Shown in pieces: positions 13,164 through 26,789 of a stretch of 64,000 nucleotides of DNA (position 1 is its first letter; each line of letters opens with the position of its first letter). Position numbers and translations under genes: made by a program. Origin of the DNA: Onchocerca lupi (lineage: Eukaryota > Nematoda > Chromadorea > Rhabditida > Onchocercidae); assembly GCA_028564675.1 (NCBI GenBank), contig JAOVVO010000005.1, forward strand, positions 248,001 to 312,000. The letters run 5' to 3'. The notes below the pieces were generated by a model that saw nothing but the letters and a program-made list of their open reading frames with translations, ran no database searches and was not told where the DNA came from.

Positions 13164-16100
13164 TTACTCCAAGACATTTTTATGAAACCATTCTAGTTGT
13201 TCTGCTGTCGCATAAAGGCCACCATTGTGAGGAAACTTCTCCAATGTTGTTTTCAACCAGACAGATAATTGCTGAAAATTTTACATCCTTTAAAGCAACG
13301 GTCAATTTCAAAAAATTAACATATTTGTAGTGCATGAAACTTTCTTGACATTTATATCCTAAGATCTATTTATAACTTCTTGAATTATTCGATAAGATGT
13401 ACCTCTTTTGATAGTTTACCAATTAAATAGATAATTTCCGCCATATCGCGCTTTAAAGTACCCGACACGCTGAATACTGCTGCTTGAAGAGATCCACTAA
13501 TCAGCCTTTCGCCGTATTTCATAAACAATTGTTCAGCTCCTTCTACACCTCCATCTCGATAATTGGACTGCAAAATTATATAATTTAGCATTTATGAAAA
13601 CCTATTTCATTAAAGATTATTGTTAATCTGTTTCTAAACAATTAATCGAATCAAAATGATAAACTAATATGAAATCTTTTACTGCACACAACTAATAAGA
13701 AATGTCTTTTCCATAGTGTTCATTTATACTTTTCTAATAATTTTTGAGTTCTGGAAAATTCAAAGTTTCTTTTACCTTTCTTGCGATAAGTAATGATGTA
13801 ACACATTCGGAAAAGAATTTGGTTACTGATCTGTTTGCATCAACATGATCAACATCTAAACCAACAAGTCCACATTCAAACAATTGCGCACTTATTGGTT
13901 CTTGGAAAAATACTGATGGCGCACGTTGTACGAACCTGAAACAAAAAAATGAATTCCAAGTTCCTTGCTTTTATTAATTTTCGTACTCTTGGAGCAGAAG
14001 ATTTTCCAATTGTTGATTAAGTTTAGAGGATTGTTAAATAAATCACCTAATAGCCAGTCTAAACATATCATCGATTGTATCTGGATGATTGCGAAAACCG
14101 TTTTGTTCTTGCAGCAGCTTGAACGAACTACTACATAAAATCTGGAAATATAAACAGAAAATATGAAAAAATACCAAAATTAAAAAAAAAAAATTATTTG
14201 TTTTGTATGTATCTATGTATCTAAGCAACACTTTAGAATTTTGCGTTATAAATTGCATCATTTAAAACTCGATCTCTCGTGAATTAACATTTTGCTATAG
14301 ATAGTTAATATCGTAAACAACATAATTGTTCAACAAAATTTGATTGAACCATCAATTGGCGGGAAAAGTTTACGTTAAGCATATGAACTAATCCAGATCG
14401 ACAATTATCCAAATGACCGTATTCATCAACCAAAATACTGGCCAAGTAAAGAAAGCATGAATGAGGGTGGCGATTATATATATCAACCATCTAAAAATCA
14501 TATGATATGTCATAAAAAAGACATGATATAAAGTGAAATTTTTTTTCGTCTAAATAAAATTTCACAAACTATGTCTAAAATTGAAAAATATGGTGATGCA
14601 GTTGAACAACAAACATCTAACAGAATATCAATATCAAAATATTCTAATATATGCCGTTGATAAAGGAAAACCATGCTTGTCTTTTCAGCCATATGAGTAA
14701 TTACTTGTTCAACGAGAGATTCGATAAAAGTAATTGAATGGACTTCTAGAAAGCGTATCATGAATCGTATCGCACGACAACAATGCTCAACGACTCGAGT
14801 ATTCTTTTCATATTTTCTACAAGTTTCCAGAACAAATGGCCAAACTTCTTTCACAGTTGTAATCCATAATGCCGGAATGTCATCATTTGCATTTGTAGAG
14901 CTTCCTATTTAGAAATAAATTAAACTGGGTCAAGAAAAGAGATAAATATAACTATCAGTAAAATTTTAATACATATGATCTTGAAAAACATTGATAATTA
15001 ATACCATTTTGGACATTATTTTTCGGATTGCATGCTTGGTGAGTCCAAGGTTGAACATGTCGAAAGATTGCAGCTATTCTATCGACCCATAAAACTGGAT
15101 CACGACTCAAAACATACCATGAATCTGACATATTCTCATTACCGTCTTGTGATTCGTTGTATGATATATCCGCCTTCGATTTAAGGAGCTAGACAAATTT
15201 AAAATAATAACTGTGAAATAAAGTAACAACTAAGATGCTTAAACACAATTTAGGAGATAAGAATTTCTAGAAAATGCAATTTGCATAAGAAATGGAGATG
15301 TAATATTTGAAAATGAAATTTACTGTAGTCAAACGTGCTATTTGGGGTTCAACTAAGCGCCTTAATCGAGTTGCAGTTTCCTCTGCTGGCAAACCATTCA
15401 GCATTGAAGAGCAAGCTAAAAAGTAGCTATTTTAGGCAATAAATCTCATTATTATTCATTTACAAATACTTTCTAATGATGACTTCAGGATGGTACTGTT
15501 CTAAATAGATGACGATTAAGCGCCAATTTTTAAGATCTTTCTAATCAAAATCAATAGTTCTTAAAATGGGATGAAAAGTGACATAATCAAGCATTATTGA
15601 TTTCAGCAATATATAAAATATGTCAGATAAAACAAATGCTCAGTAAAACAACAACTATATTCTTAAAAATAAATTCTTCAAACTAACTCTTGATTTTTTT
15701 CATGGAACAAAATAAAGAAAAATCGATGTCCTGAGAAATCAAAAAAAATTTTTTATATGAAATCTTGTTAACTATAAATAAGTGAGAACCGAAAGCTATC
15801 CAATATAATAAGAAAAAGTAAACCTTGCAGAAGTAAGAGAATAGAATGTTCTAGCTGTTGTCCTTTATGTTCGCCATTTTCCAGAAGATGAATGATGGAA
15901 AATATAGAATCAAAATGTTCCAAACAATTGCTTTCGCATTTTTCACAGATTCCATAAAGAGATTCGGAAGCAGCCCGAACAAAGCATGGTTTCTGTACCT
16001 TATCTAGCAACCAAGTAATGCAAGGCTCTAAATGAAATCTTCCTAAAAGTTTGAAGAATCAGAAAATATTTGAACAATGAAAAATTTTAGCAACTCAATC

Positions 16101-19100
16101 GAGTCTTACGAAACTATTTTCTACGTCTTTTCAGCGAACATGTATATACTGAAATAACTGACAAACCTTGATACTGTTTATTTTCGTGCAACCAATCAAT
16201 TAAATTTCCAAGCAATTTAATAGAGGTATTAGTCAATATGGGATGAGATGTAACAGGCATAATCAGTACAGCATGAATCAAAAGCGGAACCACTGTTTCT
16301 TCCGTCCTAAAATTAAGTTAACCAGTAGCCAAAAATAAGATAAAAACATCAAGGCAGCAATAACAACAAATGGAAACCTTGTGACAACGTATAACAACAA
16401 ACTTTTGGGCAAGTGGCACATCCTATGGCACTCTATTGTGATCCGCTATGATAGTGCATCACAATAAAATTTGTCATCAATTAAAAAAGTAAAACAGCAA
16501 AAAATCAGTAAGATTAATTACATGAATCAGATATTACAGTTATTTTGACAGTACTATATCAAGAATAATTGCATTTATCTTAGCCCATTGAAACCGAATC
16601 TGATAAAAAAAATCTTCCTTTATATGGAGATTTGTTTCAGCAAACGTAAAATTTCTTTTCGCTCAACTTAATTCACTTTGATTCAAAACAGATTATACAA
16701 GATCAAGTATCAACTATATAACGAAAAAGAATACTTACGGAAGAATATTATGTACAATTACTGAAATGATATATAAAGCAGCTTCCGATTCGTCCCAAGA
16801 TCCTGATGAAACTGACTGCAGTATTGAGAACATCTATAAAACACTGCGGCGAATTCATAGTCAAAATTAAACCAATTCAGTAATCTTCAGTTTCTTTCGA
16901 AAAAGTCCCTCGATTACTCCTAAACTAACGAATTAAGTTAGTCAGTAATTGTGTCACGTTTTCCTCAATATATTTGAAAAAAAAAAAAAAAAAAAGAAAA
17001 ACTGAAATCCGTCAATTATATTCAAAAGTCCCCCATTTCCTATTCTCATAATCCTTCGGGAAAATCACTTTCAACTCATAATCTGTAAAACAGGGAATTA
17101 CAATCTGCTCTAACATCGTAACATGAAATTTTAAGTGATATATAAAAATACATACGCTTTGGATGCAACGGTCAGTTCCAACGATGAAAACAACATCCTT
17201 GAGAGTATCCGAAACTTGACCTCGAAATTCAACAAAATCATCATTCTCATCCGGAATATCTTCCTGATCAGTATCAAAGCGACAATGCTTGTAGAGTGCC
17301 ATAATGTACCTTAATTGAACACACAAATTCTACTTTATCAAAGAAATAACATAAAGAGAAGTGAACAACATTTAAATCTGAAACGACTCATTGACTGTAT
17401 TCTTTATTTTTCTTGACCTAAGAGATACCAGGATTATCTTACAATATAGTCTCACCCCAATTTATCATTATCGTTAACAGCTGATGCATTTCCATTTGAA
17501 AATAAAAGTCAATATTCATCAGTATTTTGGAGTTTTTTACAAGATGTCAGCAGCATAATCGTTAACAACCTTTCCGAGTGAATAGAGTCGTATATAGATA
17601 AAATGAATCACAATATAAATTATCCAACCTTTCAATGTATGGTTTGAACTGAGAGTTCAGTTCATCGTCATTCCTTTCATAGAGATGTTCAGAAAGGCGA
17701 TACCAGATATTGAAAGTCATTTCCACTAGCTAAACAGCCTTTTAATGAAAAATGTAAGCATAATACAATAATTGTAAATCTTTCGAAATTAAGTAAGAAG
17801 TCGTAACTTACATTATAATCATGATAGCCAGCTAAAAGAAGGAGCAATTCGATGCTTTGAAAATCACCAAGGTCCCGTCCAGGCTCCCGGATCATACATT
17901 CCAAGAGTGATTCGCTTAATTCACAAAATACTCGTGCATATCCTTGCAACCTGGATCAATATTTGTGTTTTACTGCTATTTTGCTAAAGGCATGATTTTT
18001 TTAATACAAAAAGGAACTTCACAATAACTAAATGAAAAATATTAGCATTATCCGCATTTGGAATTTTTTTTTTTTTTGGATTTTAAAGAATTTTAAAATT
18101 TAAAATGAACCTATCAAAATCATCATTGGCAACAGCCATTGAAAAACTGTCCGCCATCCCATAGCACGCAGTTTGCAGAGCTCCAGCTAGAACACGATTG
18201 ACGTTGGTATCTTCAGCACGATATAATGCTGATACAATACACTCACAAGCCGAATCATGCAAGGAACTAGGTGAATTTGAATTCTGCTGCAAAATAAATT
18301 TACATAGATTTATATTCCAAAAAATCGATTAATCAACAATATATCATTAATCAACTATTTCCTTTTTTTTTTTTTTTTATTCTCAAAAAATATAATCATT
18401 TTTTCCAACTTTGATTTATAATGTTTTTTCAAATGAAACAACTTAAAGCCAGTTTTTTGAATTTTTTCGACACTTAAAAATTTAAATAAAAGAATTTTTA
18501 AACCATCCAAAGCATATGAAAACTCAACCAGAAGTGAGAAAACATATTTGAGCAGGTCGCTTGTTGCGATATCATCAGTTGGAATTAGCGGATTCAACAA
18601 CCAGGAACTAAAACAACTTAGGACTCTTTTCAGTATCGCATCATCATTACCATTGAAAACACAAACTTGACTCTGCAAGAAAAATTAATGAGGTAATACT
18701 TACATAATTGTGCATAAGTGCATCTTGATAAACTATGGAACACTGCAAGTGAAAATGCTGCATAAGAAAAGCTGCACGATGGAGAAAAATTAATTCAAAT
18801 TAACATCCATTCGTCAAATTTGCTGAGATTACATAATAAAAACTTACTAAAAAATGAATGACTGCCTGCGTTTTTTGTGCCAGTTCTGTGTTAACTATAC
18901 GGCGTCGATTTTCACCAATCCTCAGATGTGAACTTTGCACTTCTTCTGGCAAAGTTTTCAAGAAAGTAAGTAAAACAGGAGTTTTGTCAGGCGTTGCGAA
19001 TCTATAAAATGGACAAAGTAAATCCATTTGTCCGGAAGCCGTAACATTCAAAAAGAAAATAAGATTTAAATAATGAAAGCATAATCTTATAGAATTGCTT

Positions 19101-20047
19101 TTTGACCTGATTCAACAGAACCATCATAAAAAATAAATGAAAATTATGCTTTCAGTAATACTAAAGTAAACTGTTTTCAGCAAAGGAAACAATTAAAAGT
19201 ACTGTATCAAAAAAAAAAAAAAAAAAAAAAAATTGAAGTCATTTTCCGAAATAAAATCCAAACAACTTTTCAAGAATTTCCACAACAAAATTAGTCCACT
19301 CTGGTACTTGTAAATAAAGATCGGAAAGCGCTAGGCAAAGTTGTGTTATGATCACTGAATTCTTTTCAAGTGGATAACATTCATAGTTTCTGAAATTGAT
19401 GAGCTCATCAATTACCGAAAATGGAAAGACTTATTAGGCAAAAAGAATTCAATTTTCAAAGACTATCAAAAGACTTTAAAACTTAAAAAAAAATAACATA
19501 AACGCCTTTAATTGTAATTCACTGTGTTGTAATTGATTAAATTATTGTGGCAAAAATAATATTTACTAAAATTTATCTTCAAAAAATTCATAATTATAAA
19601 ACAATTAAGCCAAGTCTGTCTTTTACATGTGAACTTTTAACCAACTGAATGTAACTTTGACAAATACAATAACGATGAAATAAGAACCTCAAGTGGTTAA
19701 TTAGCGAATCCCTTAAGGACAAATGTGAAGAAGATGGCAATTCCTTCATAGAATGCAATAATTTTTGTCTCATCGTTTGAGCAGCAAAGTAACTAGCTGT
19801 TGAATCTCGACGTTCAGATAATATACGATCACAGATGGACCATGAATACACCTAAAATCATTATTTACCACAAATTCAAGGTTAAATTCATTCTATATTC
19901 CATAAAATCTGTATATGAGGGCTCTTTCTAATAAAAACTTACGGATTTTTGAAATTCTCCAAGCCAAATGCTAGCTTTACTGCACGCAGTACTGTCAGAC
20001 CCATTTAATACCGCAATTGCATGATACACCGTTTCGATATTATCCAT
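13164..20047 (-). CDS. TNPO3: Transportin-3 (importin-beta family nuclear import receptor for SR proteins)
   Basis: Complete, 20 exons, 944 aa (vertebrate TNPO3 is about 920). Exons: 19943-20047, 19688-19851, 19267-19389, 18848-19001, 18529-18672, 18111-18286, 17812-17950, 17629-17729, 17156-17309, 16739-16833, 16167-16306, 15824-16042, 15324-15415, 15005-15188, 14705-14904, 14374-14490, 14047-14141, 13776-13935, 13403-13567, 13164-13271. All junctions are in phase. The N-terminal block includes FAAQTM and SLRDSLINHL; LPEEVQSSHLRIGENRRR and DSACECIVSALY follow; NGFRNHPDTIDDMFRLA is near the C-terminus. The family carries RS-domain splicing factors into the nucleus and releases them on RanGTP. 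The arginine helix that grips phospho-RS cargo is recognisable around residues 700-715 (VVEHCCRAIRFMIR), with the first Arg replaced by His. A TTCTTAG 15 nt upstream of ATG could be a trans-splice acceptor. Very secure. Confidence 0.97.
19209..19232. repeat. Poly(A) homopolymer, A24
   Basis: Twenty-four A on the + strand in transportin-3 intron 3. On the coding strand it is a T tract, about 35 bases downstream of the exon 3 donor. Confidence 0.9.
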
Positions 20048-21745
20048 CCTTTAATGATTTCAACTAAGAACAATTATTTCTAATTTAAGAATCCATACTG
20101 AATCTGATTTCAGAGCAGATGCGCAATCATGTCTTTCTCCGAAAAAAAGAATTTCTTAAATAGAATGAGGCAGCGACAATTCATTCTTATTATCTTTATT
20201 TCTTGTATAATGTAATAATTTCGAAAGAAAGCAATGCGGAAGCATAAACAAGCCTAAATTGAATAAAATTTGATGAAAAAGGAGTTACAAACAATTTACT
20301 CGAGCTATTTATCTTAGTAACTAAACTACTTGAAGAATAATCAGATCGACCGACTGACTGGTTATAAAATATTACAATGACCATAATGTCATAGTTTATA
20401 AACTAATAACACCAGCGAAGCTGTATTTCAACTTGAATAATATTTTTGGAAGAATAATCGCTAAAGATTTGCCACAATACTGACTCTAAACATGGCACCA
20501 TTTAGAACATTTTATCTCTTCTGTTGAATCCGAAACTTATTGTGATTTATTTCTGTACAAGCAATGTTAAAGAATGAAAACAAATATACTAAAAATCTTG
20601 AAAAGGCACAGTACATCAGACGTATTGCCGCCAAACCCCAGAAATTCAAACTATTAGAAATGAATCGATGAAGATTGGATACAAAATCCCCTCTGTAATC
20701 TAAGGCTGATTACCGGCCGATTACCAACGGTATACCATATCTAGCAAATATCCACTTCTCAATGATATGAGTCACAATTCATGGACTCACATTTTTGGAA
20801 ATTAGATCCTACAGAGTCTAGAACATTTTCTCACATTTTCTGGAATATGACATATAAAAATGAAAATGAATGCCAACTATGTGGAAAAAAAAGTTGTCCA
20901 GTCTAGGAAGCAATTAAAGACACTGTAATTGATATTTTATTTGCAAAAAAAATGAAAAAAAATACAACAAATTGAAACAGCACTTATAGTATAATGAGTG
21001 AATTAAATATTTAGAAATCACCGTAAATAGTTATTTTGTATGGGTGTTGGAATACTTGAGATGATAGGACATAAATCAACTAGTTTTAGGCGCTAAATTC
21101 TAAAATGGATTTTTTCGAAAGCATTACAGCCTTTGGTCAAAATTCAAAATTGAACTGATATAAGAAATGCATAATACGATCGAAAAAAGAAGTATAATTA
21201 AGGAAAAAACTGTTCGTATGAAGTGAACAAGATGGGTATAAGAATTATTATCAGCTTCAAAGGAAAATAAAATATAATGCAAAGTAGCGAGCTCGACAAG
21301 AAAAACATAATAATGACAATAATAACTAATTAATGATAATAATAATTTACATTTTTAAAATTCTATACTTTTAAGAACAGTCTACTTTTTTGGACAAACA
21401 ATAATTATTCCAGATCTGTAAATTTCCAAATGGTATAAAAAATAATTTGAGTTTTCAATTATTAGTAATGCAAAACGATGACTGATGAAGTTATATGTAT
21501 CATCATAATGAAAAGAATCCCTTGAGCAGCGATAAAAATAAGCTAGCAAGAATTGAAAACATGAAAAGTTTATTTGATTTGATAAGTAGAGATCTTGCAA
21601 TCCTCATGAATTAAAACCATATGAAAAATAAACAAAAAATGTTTCAGATGATTATATATTCTAGTTTACAATATCTGGAAAAAATTGCCAGTCAAATCAA
21701 TTTTTCGCTCACCACATACTATCAATAATCTACATAATCAAAGCT
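20048..21745. other. Intergenic spacer between MAT1 and transportin-3
   Basis: About 1.7 kb between the MAT1 stop and the transportin-3 start, both on the - strand. It should hold the MAT1 3' UTR (a TTTATT, AATAAA on the - strand, is at 21569-21574, about 175 bp past the stop) and the transportin-3 promoter. No gene or RNA is supported. Confidence 0.6.
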
Positions 21746-23357
21746 TCAAAGTAAAAACAAATCAATCCTGGAATCAAATAAAGCACGCATGCAGCATGTT
21801 TCTGGTGTAAATCCACCAGCATGTCGATTTCCACTGATATGTAAGACATGCTGCAAATATCCCAGCCGAGACAAATCCTCAGGATTTGGAAGTGATGGTC
21901 CGTTGATGGGAAGCTCTGGTGCATGGTACACAAACGGTGCACCACTGATACGAACTGATGCAAAAGATGTCGTATCGATACGTTTCTGTTGAGATTCTAT
22001 AATTAGAATGACCTGTGCAATTAATTAATCGTTTTCATTTTCTCTTTTATTGTTCAAGTTAAATTTAATCAGTAACTTTATTCGAAATTCCTAAAAATGA
22101 ATCTGAAATAATTTATTTATAGCTAAAGACCGCTTAAGAATATAAATGCAAGATCTCGAATAATCAGTTAAACTGATATTTCATCCCTACCCATTTTAGA
22201 TTTCTTACGCCTTGCAGCCTCCTCTTTTTCGGCAAGTTCTGCTTCAATTTGCCTTTTTCTCTGACGATCCAAAATTACTTCTGCAGGTAAATCGGACTCA
22301 CGAAGTTCGTCAATTATTGCTTTAGATTTATTTGAACTAATCACTTTTCCAGATAATTCCTAAAAATATCTCAGAATTAACCATTTGCATAGAATTTGAA
22401 ACAATTAAATCCAATCAAGGAAAGCCACTCACTCCTTCGTCTCCGGTACTTTCTATACAATGCTTTTTCCTTTTCTGCTCTTCTTCCAACATTTGAAGGA
22501 CCCATATTTGATCTTCATCGAGCTAAAAACGATTTTTTTTTTGTGAATCTGAGTCCAAAAATAATGGATCAACTAATAATCTACGAATCACCGTTAAGTA
22601 GATCATTTAAAAATCATTTAGTATAATGCGAAATAAAAATGTACTGTTATTGATTCATCATGTAAATACAAAACTAATGTACTTTGCGCTTATTTCTTTC
22701 GATAAGTTCACTATTCTCCGCTTTAAAACGGTTAATTTCAGTTTCCGTTTCTTCAACATCAATATTATAGGTTAAATTCATGACAATCGTTTCAATTCGT
22801 TCCAAATAATTGTTGAAATCGCGCAGCGTTGGAAAATCCGTCCGTTTCAAATTATAAACCTAAAAATAGCCGATGTAGCGAGTAAAGGCGAACTTGATAA
22901 AGTTTATAAAATACAAAGTTATCTGCACGACTTCCCACTTTTCCTACTAAACCAATAAATATAATGACTTAATATAAAATTAGAAAAGTAAAGATTACCT
23001 TTTTAAGTTTTTTACGAATATGATTTTCTTTTTCCACCATAGGGTCATCAAAGATTTGTTCCCAGAATCCTTTTTTCCATAAAATTTTCCCACATTGTGG
23101 ACAAGGACCGCTGTTGCGAGCAAATAGATTTTCCACACAATTTCTAAAACTGCCAGACGTGAAATGTAGCATTATTTGAAATAATACTACACTGAGCGCA
23201 CATATATGCCGATGGTCTAAAATATTTCTTTACGCTAACTGATTGAACTATTCGAACTATTCAGTTACCTGCACAATGGATGACCACATTCATTAATCAT
23301 CATTACCATTGTTTGATTACTGTATTTCTTCGCTTTACATTTTGGACATTCGCGCAT
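21746..23357 (-). CDS. MNAT1: MAT1, assembly subunit of CDK-activating kinase / TFIIH
   Basis: Complete, 6 exons (23269-23357, 22999-23143, 22683-22859, 22433-22522, 22191-22359, 21746-21996), 306 aa against 309 in human. An N-terminal C3HC4 RING uses Cys4, Cys7, Cys24, His26, Cys29, Cys32, Cys44 and Cys47. Next comes the MAT1 core (FPTLRDFNNYLERIETIV), then a charged coiled coil rich in Glu/Lys/Arg (about residues 105-215), then the C-terminal hydrophobic segment that binds CDK7-cyclin H (LSRLGYLQHV). The protein stabilises the CDK7-cyclin H kinase and ties it to TFIIH for promoter clearance and cell-cycle kinase activation in the nucleus. Exon 6 must start at 21996 (after TTATAG); an AG 12 nt further in breaks the frame. 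It starts 30 bp after the LYRM4 stop, with no intron between, suggesting co-transcription. Very secure. Confidence 0.97.
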
Positions 23358-23387
23358 TTTACACTTTCAGATGATTCCTTTAATAAG
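23358..23387 (-). promoter_or_regulatory. Thirty-base intercistronic gap of the LYRM4-MAT1 pair
   Basis: On the - strand the LYRM4 TGA is followed by 30 bases and then the MAT1 ATG. The gap contains two AG dinucleotides (ATTAAAG and CTGAAAG), either of which could accept a spliced leader. A second TGA lies in frame in the gap, so a read-through fusion is blocked. There is no room for a separate promoter or a normal intercistronic U-rich element. Confidence 0.5.
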
Positions 23388-24128
23388 TCACAAAGCAGAT
23401 TTTTTAGCACCAGTTTTTTCTTCTATCACAAGTTTCGAAATGGGATAATTCTGGTATAAAGTGGATTGACGACGAATTGTTTGCAGCAGCTCTTGACACT
23501 TCTGGAAAAGGATATATTTTAAAACCTGAGTTCCTATAAGCATCATCAGGTAATCTGACTATTTCTTGATGAAAGTACTGGAAAAGTATAATCACATCTA
23601 CTGAAGATAGATCGCAGTACTCCTAACTGAGCTAATTTCAATTATACAAAATTATACTGAAAGGAAGCTTCAAAATGATAAGACCGGATATCCCGAATAT
23701 TATTTGCAGGAACGATTCATAATATTTAGAACTACGGTAATAATGGATACCTCGTAAAATTCGGTTTGTGAGACGTTGTTGTTTTTCACAGCTGCCGTAA
23801 AATGATCGCGTATTCTTCGTTTGAAAAACTCCCGATAATTATACTGCGGGAACTAAAAAAACAACAATAAGGATTCACGCAGAGAAGTAAACCTGAAAGC
23901 AATTGATGAACCAACAGGACAATTAAAAATTTCGGGAATAAGAAATCGATTTAGGAATAAGTTTGTGATCATTTCTTTCCAGCGAGCATCACTTACTGGA
24001 GATGGAATGGAAAGGAACTAGGAAGACACTTCCTGAATGATAATGCGTGAGAATCAACGTACCTGTGAGGCAGACCGCAACAACTGCTTGTAGAGATGGA
24101 TCCAACCGGTCCGTGGAATGCTCTCCAT
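23388..24128 (-). CDS. LYRM4: LYRM4 / ISD11, LYR-motif subunit of the mitochondrial cysteine desulfurase complex
   Basis: Complete, 3 exons (24063-24128, 23751-23852, 23388-23501), all phase 0, 93 aa (human ISD11 is 91). The LYR tripeptide reads LYK (residues 12-14), followed by FPQYNYREFFKRRIRDHF, the LYRM4 signature. Exon 3 supplies the second family block, ELLQTIRRQS, then KLVIEEK. ISD11 binds acyl carrier protein and NFS1 in the matrix and is needed for Fe-S cluster synthesis. The exon 3 acceptor was fixed by homology: the TTTTCCAG ending at 23502 restores the family C-terminus, while another TTTTCCAG 76 nt earlier opens an unrelated frame. The start ATG gives the usual ~11 residues before the motif. 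It is the first gene of a likely two-gene unit with MAT1. An LYRM family relative other than LYRM4 is possible but less likely. Confidence 0.93.
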
Positions 24129-26738
24129 CCGATTTGGTCACCACAATTCTTGAGTCAACTGCTACGGATGAGAAGAAACGTTTCCTTCTTTTCTCTTCCC
24201 AAATTTATTCATAATGCACTATTTCAAATCTTTATCACTCTTTCGGATCTTCCTCATTCCAGTTCTCTCTTTTTTCTCTCTTTCTTTAGATTATTACTTA
24301 ATCAAGTTCTTTTCACAAATATCCTTACTTCCAGTCTTATTTCACATACTGTCTCTATTCCTCTTTCTTTTCTCATTCTCTACATTGCTCATCATCGCAT
24401 TACCCCAGTTTCATCGATCCCTGCTTCTCTTCTCCAACATACTCCTAATTTCCCGTCATTAATTTCATCAAATCTCCAATCGACTAGCCAGACAATCGTT
24501 GTTGGACCCAATTTATCCTTTCTATCAATTAGATTAGATCATTGAGTTCTGATTATGATTATTGTTTTTTGGAGTTTTGATTGGTTACTGAAAGTGAAGA
24601 GGAGTCTTTTTCCATCTTTTTCGAACCATTACGTATAGAAAATGAATCGATGCTAAGCCTGCTTTGACATTTTTTTCCAATAAATTGATAATTAATTCCA
24701 TGTGATAAATTAAGTAGATTAAAGAAAGAAATTGAACGTGCGATGAAATTTCGAATTTTTATTGCTACTTTCTTTATTCTTCGTCTCGAAGAATTTTTGA
24801 AAAGCATTTTCTGCTCAAAAATTGTCGAGATGCTTGATGAGAGATTAGCTGAATATGACAAATGAGGCAAAACCTCCTGCTTTAATTGGTCGATTTTTGA
24901 AACATGCGGGCAAGAATTATGGCTGAAGATGTTATAGGTTTCTTGTATATTTGCATTTCATCATTCTATATCTCAATAATTTTGCCGGGATTCAGAAAGC
25001 TATAATGGATTAAACTAACAAAAGACATCAAATTGTGGCCATAACTTTTTCTTAGTGCAAACTAGGATTTAGAAAATGCTTTGGAGCTTTTTCCTCCAGC
25101 GACTGAAATAATTTTTACCTCTTGTCAGCAATAACCTAATCATCTTCCCGTCACATATCACAGTTCAATCGAGAAACGATTCATTGTTGAAGCATGGAAC
25201 TCTTATTCTTTTTTTCAAAAGCACTTCAAGATTTTCTGTAATTGTTGCATTAACAACTTTTGATTGGCATTTATTGAGTTTGCTTATTTTTGCAATCTGT
25301 TTTAAATATCACAGAATAGTCGGCGTTCACTTTTTTGATGTCTTCCTTTGTCGCTATAAGAGAATCAGCTCCTATGATTGAGAAATTAACGATAAGTAGT
25401 TGAGATCAACTATTCTTCGTCAATTTCTGGTACTATCATCTTCAAGATTCTCCTTTTCTCAAAACTTCTGGAACTACTGTTGTGTACATTTATTAGCAAT
25501 CCTTAGATGAAATATACTGTTGATGTTGTGAACTGTTTTTATTTGAAATCGTGAAAAAATTAATTGAATTCATTCTAAAATATTAGTCATTAATAATCAT
25601 TAGGAAATAAGACAGAAGTGTGTATTGAAATGATATAAATGGTAAGCACGCTTGTTTAAGAATACATCCCAATACCAAATAGCAAATTTTAACAATGCAA
25701 AAGCGCAGCTGTACTAACCAAATATTTTTGGAAATGATTATATACTATCTAAAATTATAAATTTAATTAGTATTAAATTTGATTGAAGAAGAAGCACAAA
25801 CAGAGCATTTTTTGTCCAGCTGCGAAAGTTTTATATTTTTTTTTTATATTAGGTCTTAGTAACAAAAGAATAAAATGTGAAAAACATAAAAATTTACAAA
25901 AAAAAAAAAAATAAAACAACAAAAAAACATGAAACTTCTCTAAACATAAAACATCATAGATTAGAAGAGTAGCTCCAACACCATCTCTGTCTGTGACTAT
26001 CCTAAAAGATGTCAAAATCTCATCGATTCTAGTCCCAAAATTTGGCTAACCTCATTTCATCATCTCAATTGAAACAAGTATCCTAATGAGAACCAAATAT
26101 CTGCAACCAGTTCTCGAGTTTTCATTCATTCCTAACAAGTCCATAAAATGTGGATTAAGATTATCCTAATAAATTTAATTTTTTTTTTTTTTTTTTTGGT
26201 GAATTTTGATGCAGTAAAAAAGATATATTAGTACATTTTATTATTAATGGACCATACTGTGAAGTAATTGTATTTATACCATAGAGATGATGTAAAACTG
26301 AAAAAACTTACCGACAGCATATTAATATAATTCCTCAAATTTAATTTCATCTCGCAACTCGCTGATTTGTTGCCTTGATAGCATCCAAAATACTCTATGT
26401 CCATCTTTTGGTTGAATCAAAAACTTTCAACACTCAAATAGTAAGTTTTCCTTGAATAAAAGTGATTTATCATTTTCAGTTTACTAAGAGCAAAACACTG
26501 AACAGAAGACAAAGTCTTAGTATAGCTTCCTCTCCATTAATTAGCTACCTTTGGAATTGAAAAGACCTACGCTTTCAGCTTGACAAAATTTAATCCTCAA
26601 TTTTCTGAAAACAAATTCTAAAAATCCGTGCTATTGATGAAGTGTCTACTTAAAATTATAGTACTCTTTATTTAAAACAAGTGGCTGAAAAGCAATGCAT
26701 ATAAATATATAAATACAATTTGTTTTAAAAAATTCCAC

Positions 26739-26789
<51 letters not shown>

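Noticed and set aside
24096..24545. 149-residue + strand open frame over the LYRM4 5' end
   Set aside because: It is antisense to LYRM4 exon 1, and the rest is pyrimidine-rich sequence giving Ser/Leu/Phe repeats with no family resemblance.
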